DNA from: Luidia sarsii
Taxonomy: Eukaryota > Echinodermata > Asteroidea > Paxillosida > Luidiidae
Assembly (NCBI GenBank): GCA_949987565.1
Contig: OX465103.1
Location: forward strand, 14,738,774-14,802,773
DNA length: 64,000 bases
Direction of reading: 5' to 3'
Position 1 is the first letter of the stretch; each line of letters begins with the position of its first letter. Below, one piece after another: positions 11,473 through 22,768 of the stretch. The notes beneath the pieces are model-generated. The model searched no databases. It had not been told where the DNA came from and saw nothing but the letters and a program-made list of their open reading frames with translations. Made by a program: the position numbers and the translations under genes.

Positions 11473-14036
11473 ACAAGGATAACACCCCCTTTTACAGGAC
11501 CAATTGCAAAGGCGGGGGTCACGAGGCCAGGCGGAAAAAGGGTTTCCTTCCCCCAAAAGGCTTTTGACGGCCTCCAACAAACCACCGACAGCACACCGAC
11601 ATCACACCGACAGCACACCAACAGCACACCGACAGCACACCGACAGCACACCGACAGCACACCGACAGCACACCTACATGTACAGCACTCAGACAGCACC
11701 CCAACACCACTCCGACAGCACACCGACAGCACACCAACAGCACACTGACAGCATACCAACAACCCACCGTCAGCACGACAGCACACCGACACTACATCGA
11801 CCATACAGCGACAGCACACTGACATTCCACCCACAGCACACCGTCACCCCACACACTCTCAGAGAAGTGAAGAAAAGAGAAGAAGGAAAACTGGCAAGAA
11901 CCTTTGCTTAATCCTGAAACAAGGATAACACCCCCTTTCACAGGACCAATTGCAAAGGCGGGGGTCACGAGGCCAGGCGGAAAAAGGGTTTCCTTCCCCC
12001 TAAAGGCTTTTTACGGCCTCCAACAAACCACAGACAGCACACCGACATCACACAGACAGCACACCAACAGCACATAGACAGCACACCGACAGCACACCGA
12101 AAGCACACTGACAGCACACCTATAGCACACAGACAGCACCCCGACACCACTCCGAGATCTCACCGACAGCACACCAACAGCACACTAATGACAGCATACC
12201 AACAACCCACCGTCAGCACGACAGCACACCGACACTGCATCGACCATACAACGACAGCACAACGAAAGCACACAGACAGCACACCAACAGCGAACCGACA
12301 AGCACACCGATGGCCCACCGACAGCACACCAACAGCACACTGACAGCATACCAACAACCCACCATCAGCACGACAGCACACTGACACTCGTACATCGACC
12401 ATACAGCGACAGCACACCCAAAGCACACAGACAGCACACTGACATTCCACCCACAGCACGCCGACACCCCACACACTCTCAGAGAAGTGAAGAAAAGAGT
12501 AGAAGGAAAACTGGCAAGAATCTTTGCTTGATCCTGAAACAAGGATAACACCCCCTTTTACAGGACCAATTGCAAAGGCGGGGGTCACGAGGCCAGGCGG
12601 AAAAAGGGTTTCCTTCCCCCAAAAGGCTTTTGACGGCCTCCAACAAACCACCGACAGCACACCGACATCACACCGACAGCACACCAACAGCACACCGACA
12701 GCACACCGACAGCACACCAACAGCACACCGACAGCACACCTACATGTACAGCACTCAGACAGCACCCCGACACCACTCCGACAGCACACCGACAGCACAC
12801 CAACACCACACTGACAGCATACCAACAACCCACCGTCAGCACGACAGCACACCGACACTACATCGACCATACAGCGACAGCACACTGACATTCCACCCAC
12901 AGCACACCGTCACCCCACACACTCTCAGAGAAGTGAAGAAAAGAGAAGAAGGAAAACTGGCAAGAACCTTTGCTTAATCCTGAAACAAGGATAACACCCC
13001 CTTTCACAGGACCAATTGCAAAGGCGGGGGTCACGAGGCCAGGCGGAAAAAGGGTTTCCTTCCCCCTAAAGGCTTTTGACGGCCTCCAACAAACCAGCGA
13101 CATCACACCGACAGCACACCGACAGCACACCAACAGCACATAGACAGCACACCGACAGCACACCGACAGCACACCGACAGCACACCGACAGCACACCGAC
13201 AGCACACCTACAGCACTCAGACAGCACCCCGACACCACCCCGACACCACACCGACAGCACTCCGAGAGCTCACCGACAGCACACCAACAGCACACTAATG
13301 ACAGTATACCAACAACCCACCGTCAGCACGACAGCACACCGACACTACATCGACCATACAGCGACAGCACACTGACATTCCACCCACAGCACACCGTCAC
13401 CCCACACACTCTCAGAGAAGTGAAGAAAAGAGAAGAAGGAAAACTGGCAAGAACCTTTGCTTAATCCTGAAACAAGGATAACACCCCCTTTCACAGGACC
13501 AATTGCAAAGGCGGGAGTCACGAGGCCAGGCGGAAAAAGGGTTTCCTTCCCCCTAAAGGCTTTTTACGGTCTCCAACAAACCAAAGACAGCACACCGACA
13601 TCACACAGACAGCACACCAACAGCACATAGACAGCACCCCGACACCACTCCGAGATCTCACCGACAGCACACCAACAGCACACTAATGACAGCATACCAA
13701 CAACCCACCGTCAGCACGACAGCACACCGACACTGCATCGACCATACAACGACAGCACAACGAAATCACACAGACAGCACACCAACAGCGAACCGACAAG
13801 CACACCGATGGCCCACCGACAGCACACCAACAGCACACTGACAGCATACCAACAACCCACCATCAGCACGACAGCACACTGACACTCGTACATCGACCAT
13901 ACAGCGACAGTACACCCAAAGCACACAGACAGCACACTGACATTCCACCCACAGCACGCCGACACCCCACACACTCTCAGAGAAGTGAAGAAAAGAGTAG
14001 AAGGAAAACTGGCAAGAATCTTTGCTTGATCCTGAA
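11473..14036. repeat. Five-monomer repeat of 2564 bp, copy 1
   Basis: Starts are 11473, 11919, 12539, 12985 and 13472, with lengths 446, 620, 446, 487 and 565. The first four make two (short, A-left) pairs. The 446+620 dimer has a 1066-bp period. Monomer 12985 has a chimeric core: the TTTCAC left flank and CCCTAAAGG are joined to TTTTGACGG and ACCAGCGACATC. Confidence 0.83.
11675..11682. repeat. TACATGTA palindrome, lineage-marking 6-bp insertion
   Basis: A CACACCTACAGCAC unit has gained six bases to read CCTACATGTACAGC, creating the palindrome TACATGTA. I find it 18 times: 11675, 12741, 14239, 15305, 16298, 18921, 20476, 22971, 27165, 31359, 36636, 39251, 44045, 47755, 50366, 57402, 61350 and 63965. 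All are in short monomers and none lies left of 11.6 kb. It behaves as a marker of common descent. Confidence 0.85.
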
Positions 14037-14482
14037 ACAAGGATAACACCCCCTTTTACAGGACCAATTGCAAAGGCGGGGGTCACGAGGCCAGGCGGAA
14101 AAAGGGTTTCCTTCCCCCAAAAGGCTTTTGACGGCCTCCAACAAACCACCGACAGCACACCGACATCACACCGACAGCACACCAACAGCACACCGACAGC
14201 ACACCGACAGCACACCGACAGCACACCGACAGCACACCTACATGTACAGCACTCAGACAGCACCCCGACACCACTCCGACAGCACACCGACAGCACACCA
14301 ACAGCACACTGACAGCATACCAACAACCCACCGTCAGCACGACAGCACACCGACACTACATCGACCATACAGCGACAGCACACTGACATTCCACCCACAG
14401 CACACCGTCACCCCACACACTCTCAGAGAAGTGAAGAAAAGAGAAGAAGGAAAACTGGCAAGAACCTTTGCTTAATCCTGAA
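14037..14482. repeat. Exemplar short-class (B-left) monomer, 446 bp
   Basis: This is a representative short monomer. It opens with the TGATCC/TTTTAC junction haplotype. The GC-rich core follows, with the CCCAAAAGG and TTTTGACGG core variants. Next come about eight to nine 11-bp units, the TACATGTA insertion, a CACTCAGACAG-type stretch, one copy of the CATACCAACAACCCACC segment, the CATTCCACCC tail and the polypurine tract. Its 446-bp length recurs exactly at 11473, 12539, 15103, 22769, 26963 and 31157. Confidence 0.9.
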
Positions 14483-16168
14483 ACAAGGATAACACCCCCT
14501 TTCACAGGACCAATTGCAAAGGCGGGGGTCACGAGGCCAGGCGGAAAAAGGGTTTCCTTCCCCCTAAAGGCTTTTTACGGCCTCCAACAAACCACAGACA
14601 GCACACCGACATCACACAGACAGCACACCAACAGCACATAGACAGCACACCGACAGCACACCGAAAGCACACTGACAGCACACCTATAGCACACAGACAG
14701 CACCCCGACACCACTCCGAGATCTCACCGACAGCACACCAACAGCACACTAATGACAGCATACCAACAACCCACCGTCAGCACGACAGCACACCGACACT
14801 GCATCGACCATACAACGACAGCACAACGAAAGCACACAGACAGCACACCAACAGCGAACCGACAAGCACACCGATGGCCCACCGACAGCACACCAACAGC
14901 ACACTGACAGCATACCAACAACCCACCATCAGCACGACAGCACACTGACACTCGTACATCGACCATACAGCGACAGCACACCCAAAGCACACAGACAGCA
15001 CACTGACATTCCACCCACAGCACGCCGACACCCCACACACTCTCAGAGAAGTGAAGAAAAGAGTAGAAGGAAAACTGGCAAGAATCTTTGCTTGATCCTG
15101 AAACAAGGATAACACCCCCTTTTACAGGACCAATTGCAAAGGCGGGGGTCACGAGGCCAGGCGGAAAAAGGGTTTCCTTCCCCCAAAAGGCTTTTGACGG
15201 CCTCCAACAAACCACCGACAGCACACCGACATCACACCGACAGCACACCAACAGCACACCGACAGCACACCGACAGCACACCGACAGCACACCGACAGCA
15301 CACCTACATGTACAGCACTCAGACAGCACCCCGACACCACTCCGACAGCACACCGACAGCACACCAACACCACACTGACAGCATACCAACAACCCACCGT
15401 CAGCACGACAGCACACCGACACTACATCGACCATACAGCGACAGCACACTGACATTCCACCCACAGCACACCGTCACCCCACACACTCTCAGAGAAGTGA
15501 AGAAAAGAGAAGAAGGAAAACTGGCAAGAACCTTTGCTTAATCCTGAAACAAGGATAACACCCCCTTTCACAGGACCAATTGCAAAGGCGGGGGTCACGA
15601 GGCCAGGCGGAAAAAGGGTTTCCTTCCCCCTAAAGGCTTTTTACGGCCTCCAACAAACCACAGACAGCACACCGACATCACACAGACAGCACACCAACAG
15701 CACATAGACAGCACACCGACAGCACACCGAAAGCACACTGACAGCACACCTATAGCACACAGACAGCACCCCGACACCACTCCGAGATCTCACCGACAGC
15801 ACACCAACAGCACACTAATGACAGCATACCAACAACCCACCGTCAGCACGACAGCACACCGACACTGCATCGACCATACAACGACAGCACAACGAAAGCA
15901 CACAGACAGCACACCAACAGCGAACCGACAAGCACACCGATGACCCACCGACAGCACACCAACAGCACACTGACAGCATACCAACAACCCACCATCAGCA
16001 CGACAGCACACTGACACTCGTACATCGACCATACAGCGACAGCACACCCAAAGCACACAGACAGCACACTGACATTCCACCCACAGCACGCCGACACCCC
16101 ACACACTCTCAGAGAAGTGAAGAAAAGAGTAGAAGGAAAACTGGCAAGAATCTTTGCTTGATCCTGAA
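14037..16168. repeat. 446/620-bp dimers; partial copy 2 of the 2564-bp repeat
   Basis: Starts are 14037, 14483, 15103 and 15549, with lengths 446, 620, 446 and 620. The first three correspond to 11473, 11919 and 12539 at an offset of 2564. Instead of continuing with the 487/565 pair, the array repeats the 1066-bp dimer. Distinctive CACCTATAGCAC in the long monomers (near 12117, 14682 and 15748) confirms their shared origin. Confidence 0.85.
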
Positions 16169-16541
16169 ACAAGGATAACACCCCCTTTTACAGGACCAAT
16201 TGCAACACCGACAGCACACCGACATCACACCGACAGCACACCAACAGCACACCGACAGCACACCGACAGCACACCGACAGCACACCGACAGCACACCTAC
16301 ATGTACAGCACTCAGACAGCACCCCGACACCACTCCGACAGCACACCGACAGCACACCAACAGCACACTGACAGCATACCAACAACCCACCATCAGCACG
16401 ACAGCACACCGACACTACATCGACCATACAGCGACAGCACACTGACATTCCACCCACAGCACACCGTCACCCCACACACTCTCAGAGAAGTGAAGAAAAG
16501 AGAAGAAGGAAAACTGGCAAGAACCTTTGCTTAATCCTGAA
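16169..16541. repeat. Core-less 373-bp monomer
   Basis: Sequence runs ACCAATTGCAA at 16195-16205 directly into CACCGACAGC. Compared with the 446-bp class, exactly 73 bp are missing: the complete core including both inverted-repeat arms. The rest is an ordinary short monomer with TACATGTA at 16298. It is the only core-less monomer I see. No clear microhomology marks the junction. Confidence 0.92.
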
Positions 16542-19500
16542 ACAAGGATAACACCCCCTTTCACAGGACCAATTACAAAGGCGGGGGTCACGAGGCCAGG
16601 CGGAAAAAGGGTTTCCTTCCCCCAAAAGGCTTTTTACGGCCTCCAACAAACCACAGACAGCACACCGACATCACATCGACAGCACACCGACATCACACCT
16701 ACAGCACACCGACAGCACACCCAAAGCACACTGACAGCACACCTACAGCACACAGACAGCACCCCGACACCACTCCGAGATCTCACCGACAGCACACCAA
16801 CAGCACACTAATGACAGCATACCAACAACCCACCGTCAGCACGACAGCACACCGACACTGCATCGACCATACAACGACAGCACAACGAAAGCACACAGAC
16901 AGCACACCAACAGCGAACCGACAAGCACACCGATGGCCCACCGACAGCACACCAACAGCACACTGACAGCATACCAACAACCCACCATCAGCACGACAGC
17001 ACACTGACACTACATCGACCATACAGCGACAGCACACCCAAAGCACAGACAGCACACTGACATTCCACCCACAGCACGCCGACACCCCACACACTCTCAG
17101 AGAAGTGAAGAAAAGAGTAGAAGGAAAACTGGCAAGAATCTTTGCTTGATCCTGAAACAAGGATAACACCCCCTTTTACAGGACCAATTGCAAAGGCGGG
17201 GGTCACGAGGCCAGGCGGAAAAAGGGTTTCCTTCCCCCCAAAAGGCTTTTGACGGCCTCCAACAAACCACCGACAGCACACCGACATCACACCGACAGCA
17301 CACCGACAGCACACCGACAGCACACCGACACTGCATCGACCATACTGCGACAGCACAACGAAAGCACACAGACAGCACACCAACAGCGAACCGACAAGCA
17401 AACCGATGGCCCACCGACAGAACACCAACAGCACACTGACAGCATACCAACAACCCACCATCAGCACGACAGCACACTGACACTCGTACATCGACCATAC
17501 AGCGACAGCACACCCAAAGCACACAGACAGCACACTGACATTCCATCCACAGCACGCCGACACCCCACACACTCTCAGAGAAGTGAAGAAAAGAGTAGAA
17601 GGAAAACTGGCAAGAATCTTTGCTTGATCCTGAAACAAGGATAACACCCCCTTTTACAGGACCAATTGCAAAGGCGGGGGTGACGAGGCCAGGCGGAAAA
17701 AGGGTTTCCTTCCCCCAAAAGGCTTTTGACGGCCTCCAACAAACCACCGACATCACACCGACAGCACACCGACAGCACACCAACAGCACATAGACAGCAC
17801 ACCGACAGCACACCGACAGCACACCGACAGCACACCTACAGCACTCAGACAGCACCCCGACACCACCCCGACACCACTCCGACAGCACACTGACAGCACT
17901 CCGAGAGCTCACCGACAGCACACCAACAGCACACTAATGACAGCATACCAACAACCCACCGTCAGCACGACAGCACACCGCAATGCATCGACCATACAGC
18001 GACAGCACACTGACATTCCACCCACAGCACACCGTCACCCCACACACTCTCAGAGAAGTGAAGAAAAGAGGAGAAGGAAAACTGGCAAGAACCTTTGCTT
18101 AATCCTGAAACAAGGATAACACCCCCTTTCACAGGACCAATTACAAAGGCGGGGGTCACGAGGCCAGGCGGAAAAAGGGTTTCCTTCCCCCTAAAGGCTT
18201 TTTACGGCCTCCAACAAACCACAGACAGCACACCGACATCACACCGACAGCACAACAACAGCACATAGACAGCACACCGACAGCACACCGAAAGCACAGT
18301 GACAGCACACCTACAGCACACAGACAGCACCCCGACACCACTCCGAGAGCTCACCGACAGCAAACCAACAGCACACTAATGACAGCATACCAACAACCCA
18401 CTGTCAGCACGACAGCACACCGACACTGCATCGACCATACTGCGACAGCACAACGAAAGCACACAGACAGCACACCAACAGCGAACCGACAAGCAAACCG
18501 ATGGCCCACCGACAGCACACCAACAGCACACTGACAGCAAAGCAACAACCCACCATCAGCACGACAGCACACTGACACTCGTACATCGACCATACAGCGA
18601 CAGCACACCCAAAGCACACAGACAGCACACTGACATTCCACCCACAGCACGCCGACACCCCACACACTCTCAGAGAAGTGAAGAAAAGAGTAGAAGGAAA
18701 ACTGGCAAGAATCTTTGCTTGATCCTGAAACAAGGATAACACCCCCTTTTACAGGACCAATTGCAAAGGCGGGGGTCACGAGGCCAGGCGGAAAAAGGGT
18801 TTCCTTCCCCCAAAAGGCTTTTGACGGCCTCCAACAAACCACCGACAGCACACCGACATCACACCGACAGCACACCAACAGCACACCGACAGCACACCGA
18901 CAGCACACCGACAGCACACCTACATGTACAGCACTCAGACAACACCCCGACACCACTCCGACAGCACACCGACAGCACACCAACAGCACACTGACAGCAT
19001 ACCAAAAACCCACCGTCAGCACGACAGCACACCGACACTACATCGACCATACAGCGACAGCACACTGACATTCCACCCACAGCACACCGTCACCCCACAC
19101 ACTCTCAGAGAAGTGAAGAAAAGAGAAGAAGGAAAACTGGCAAGAACCTTTGCTTAATCCTGAAACAAGGATAACACCCCCTTTCACAGGACCAATTGCA
19201 AAGGCGGGGGTCACGAGGCCAGGCGGAAAAAGGGTTTCCTTCCCCCTAAAGGCTTTTTACGGCCTCCAACAAACCACAGACAGCACACCGACATCACACA
19301 GACAGCACACCGACAGCACACCGACAGCACACCGACAGCACACCGACAGCACACCGAAAGCACACTGACAGCACACCTACAGCACACAGACAGCACCCGA
19401 CACCACTCCGAGATCTCACCGACAGCACACCAACAGCACACTAATGACAGCATACCAACAACCCACCGTCAGCACGACAGCACACCGACACTGCATCGAC

Positions 19501-20719
19501 CATACAACGACAGCACAACGAAAGCACACAGACAGCACACCAACAGCGAACCGACAAGCATAACGATGGCCCACCGACAGCACACCAACAGCACACTGAC
19601 AGCATACCAACAACCCACCATCAGCACGACAGCACACTGACAATACATCGACCATACAGCGACAGCACACCCAAAGCACACAGACAGCACACTGACATTC
19701 CACCCACAGCACGCCGACACCCCACACACTCTCAGAGAAGTGAAGAAAAGAGTAGAAGGAAAACTGGCAAGAATCTTTACTTGATCCTGAAACAAGGATA
19801 ACACCCCCTTTTACAGGACCAATTGCAAAGGCGGGGGTCACGAGGCCAGGCGGAAAAAGGGTTTCCTTCCCCCAAAAAGGCTTTTGACGGCCTCCAACAA
19901 ACCACCGACAACAGCACACCGACATCACACCGACAGCACACCAACAGCACACCGACAGCACACCGACACTGCATCGACCATACTGCGACAGCACAACGTA
20001 AGCACACAGACAGCACACCAACAGTGAACCGAAAAGCAAACCGATGGCCCACCGACAGCACACCAACAGGACACTGACAGCATACCAACAACCCACCATC
20101 AGCACGACAGCACACTGACACTCGTACATCGACCATACAGCGACAGCACACCCAAAGCACACAGACAGCACACTGACATTCCACCCACAGCACGCCGACA
20201 CCCCACACACTCTCAGAGAAGTGAAGAAAAGAGTAGAAGGAAAACTGGCAAGAATCTTTGCTTGATCCTGAAACAAGGATAACACCCCCTTTTACAGGAC
20301 CAATTGCAAAAGGCGGGGGTCACGAGGCCAGGCGGAAAAAGGGTTTCCTTCCCCCAAAAGGCTTTTGACGGCCTCCAACAAACCACCGACAGCACACCGA
20401 CATCACACCGACAGCACACCAACAGCACACCGACAGCACACCGACAGCACACCGACAGCACACCGACAGCACATCTACATGTACAGCACTCAGACAGCAC
20501 CCCGACACCACTCCGACAGCACACCGACAGCACACCAACAGCACACTGACAGCATACCAACAACCCACCATCAGCACGACAGCACACCGACACTACATCG
20601 ACCATACAGCGACAGCACACTGACATTCCACCCACAGCACACCGTCACCCCACACACTCTCAGAGAAGTGAAGAAAAGAGAAGAAGGAAAACTGGCAAGA
20701 ACCTTTGCTTAATCCTGAA
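16542..20719. repeat. Eight monomers, 4178 bp, diverged relative of the 4194-bp repeat
   Basis: Starts are 16542, 17157, 17635, 18110, 18730, 19165, 19792 and 20273, with lengths 615, 478, 475, 620, 435, 627, 481 and 447. Monomers 16542-18109 align with 23215-24783 at an offset of 6673. Odd details are CCGCAATGCATC near 17978 (one base short), an AGCAAAGCAAC change near 18537, and an extra A in GCAAAAGGCGG near 20306. Confidence 0.82.
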
Positions 20720-21184
20720 ACAAGGATAACACCCCCTTTCACAGGACCAATTACAAAGGCGGGGGTCACGAGGCCAGGCGGAAAAAGGGTTTCCTTCCCC
20801 CAAAAGGCTTTTTACGGCCTCCAACAAACCACAGACAGCACACCGACATCACATCGACAGCACACCGACATCACACCTACAGCACACCGACAGCACACCC
20901 AAAGCACACTGACAGCACACCTACAGCACACAGACAGCACCCCGACACCACTCCGAGATCTCACCGACAGCACACCAACAGCACACTAATGACAGCATAC
21001 CAACAACCCACCGTCAGCACGACAGCACACTGACACTACATCGACCATACAGCGACAGCACACCCAAAGCACACAGACAATACACTGACATTCCACCCAC
21101 AGCACGCCGACACCCCACACACTCTCAGAGAAGTGAAGAAAAGAGTAGAAGGAAAACTGGCAAGAATCTTTACTTGATCCTGAA
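20720..21184. repeat. Hybrid A-left monomer, 465 bp (152-bp internal deletion)
   Basis: The front matches the 615-bp class, but only one CATACCAACAACCCACC segment remains. It begins with the first-copy base (CCGTCAGC, G at 21013) and continues with the second-copy base (CACACTGACACT, T at 21031). The exchange point therefore lies in the 17 bp between, TCAGCACGACAGCACAC. Monomer length is 150 bp below the 615-bp class, as expected for a 152-bp loss plus a 2-bp CA difference elsewhere. Confidence 0.9.
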
Positions 21185-22148
21185 ACAAGGATAACACCCC
21201 CTTTTACAGGACCAATTGCAAAGGCGGGGGTCACGAGGCCAGGCGGAAAAAGGGTTTCCTTCCCCCAAAAGGCTTTTGAAGGCCTCCAACAAACCACCGA
21301 CAGCACACCGACATCACACCGACAGCACACCAACAGCACACCGACAGCACACCGACAGCACACCGACACTGCATCGACCATACTGCGACAGCACAACGAA
21401 AGCACACAGACAGCACACCAACAGCGAACCGACAAGCAAACCGATGGCCCACCGACAGAACACCAACAGCACACTGACAGCATACCAACAACCCACCATC
21501 AGCACGACAGCACACTGACACTCGTACATCGACCATACAGCGACAGCACACCCAAAGCAAACAGACAGCACACTGACATTCCACCCACAGCACGCCGACA
21601 CCCCACACACTCTCAGAGAAGTGAAGAAAAGAGTAGAAGGAAAACTGGCAAGAATCTTTGCTTGATCCTGAAACAAGGATAACACCCCCTTTTACAGGAC
21701 CAATTGCAAAGGCGGGGGTCACGAGGCCAGGCGGAAAAAGGGTTTCCTTCCCCCAAAAGGCTTTTGACGGCCTCCAACAAACCACCGACATCACACCGAC
21801 AGCACACCGACAGCACACCAACAGCACATAGACAGCACACCGACAGCACACCGACAGCACACCGACAGCACACCTACAACACTCAGACAGCACCCCGACA
21901 CCACCCCGACACCACTCCGACAGCACACTGACAGCACTCCGAGAGCTCACCGACAGCACACCAACAGCACACTAATGACAGCATACCAACAACCCACCGT
22001 CAGCACGACACCACACCGACACTACATCGACCATACAGCGACAGCACACTGACATTCCACCCACAGCACACCGTCACCCCACACACTCTCAGAGAAGTGA
22101 AGAAAAGAGGAGAAGGAAAACTGGCAAGAACCTTTGCTTAATCCTGAA
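21185..22148. repeat. Two short B-left monomers, 488 and 476 bp
   Basis: Starts are 21185 and 21673. They resemble 17157 and 17635 and introduce the perfect higher-order repeat that starts at 22149. Variants include CTTTTGAAGGCC near 21274 for CTTTTGACGGCC, and CACGACACCACACC near 22003. Confidence 0.78.
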
Positions 22149-22768
22149 ACAAGGATGACACCCCCTTTCACAGGACCAATTGCAAAGGCGGGGGTCACGA
22201 GGCCAGGCGGAAAAAGGGTTTCCTTCCCCCTAAAGGCTTTTTACGGCCTCCAACAAACCACAGACAGCACACCGACATCACACCGACAGCACACCAACAG
22301 CACATAGACAGCACACCGACAGCACACCGAAAGCACAGTGACAGCACACCTACAGCACACAGACAGCACCCCGACACCACTCCGAGATCTCACCGACAGC
22401 ACACCAACAGCACACTAATGACAGCATACCAACAACCCACCGTCAGCACGACAGCACACCGACACTGCATCGACCATACAACGACAGCACAACGAAAGCA
22501 CACAGACAGCACACCAACAGCGAACCGACAAGCACACCGATGGCCCACCGACAGCACACCAACAGCACACTGACAGCATACCAACAACCCACCATCAGCA
22601 CGACAGCACACTGACACTCGTACATCGACCATACAGCGACAGCACACCCAAAGCACACAGACAGCACACTGACATTCCACCCACAGCACGCCGACAACCC
22701 ACACACTCTCAGAGAAGTGAAGAAAAGAGTAGAAGGAAAACTGGCAAGAATCTTTGCTTGATCCTGAA
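22149..22768. repeat. Exemplar long-class (A-left) monomer, 620 bp
   Basis: This is a representative long monomer. It opens with the TAATCC/TTTCAC haplotype and has the CCCTAAAGG and TTTTTACGG core variants. It carries two copies of the CATACCAACAACCCACC segment with 152-bp spacing, which accounts for most of its extra length over the short class. A BglII-type AGATCT within CTCCGAGATCTC precedes the first copy. It ends by switching to the B-left junction. It also carries GATGAC in place of GATAAC at its start, a change shared only with 26343 and 30537. Confidence 0.9.
22425..22685. repeat. Internal duplication in the long monomer, 152-bp spacing
   Basis: The segment beginning CATACCAACAACCCACC occurs at 22425 and again at 22577. 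Homology extends roughly 105 bp through CATCGACCATAC and AGCACACAGACAG. The first copy reads CCGTCAGC and CACACCGACACTGCATC. The second reads CCATCAGC and CACACTGACACTCGTACATC, a 3-bp difference. The same pair with the same 152-bp spacing is at 16818 and 16970. This duplication is the main reason for two length classes of monomer. Confidence 0.85.

Noticed and set aside
19416..20285. Minus-strand frames of 250-290 codons repeated across the array (also near 25035, 29229, 33423, 45602, 55249, 57875, 61823)
   Set aside because: They start in the core and tail and run through tracts. Frames on both strands and in several phases are equally open, there is no family resemblance, and monomer-to-monomer indels of 11 bp shift the frame.
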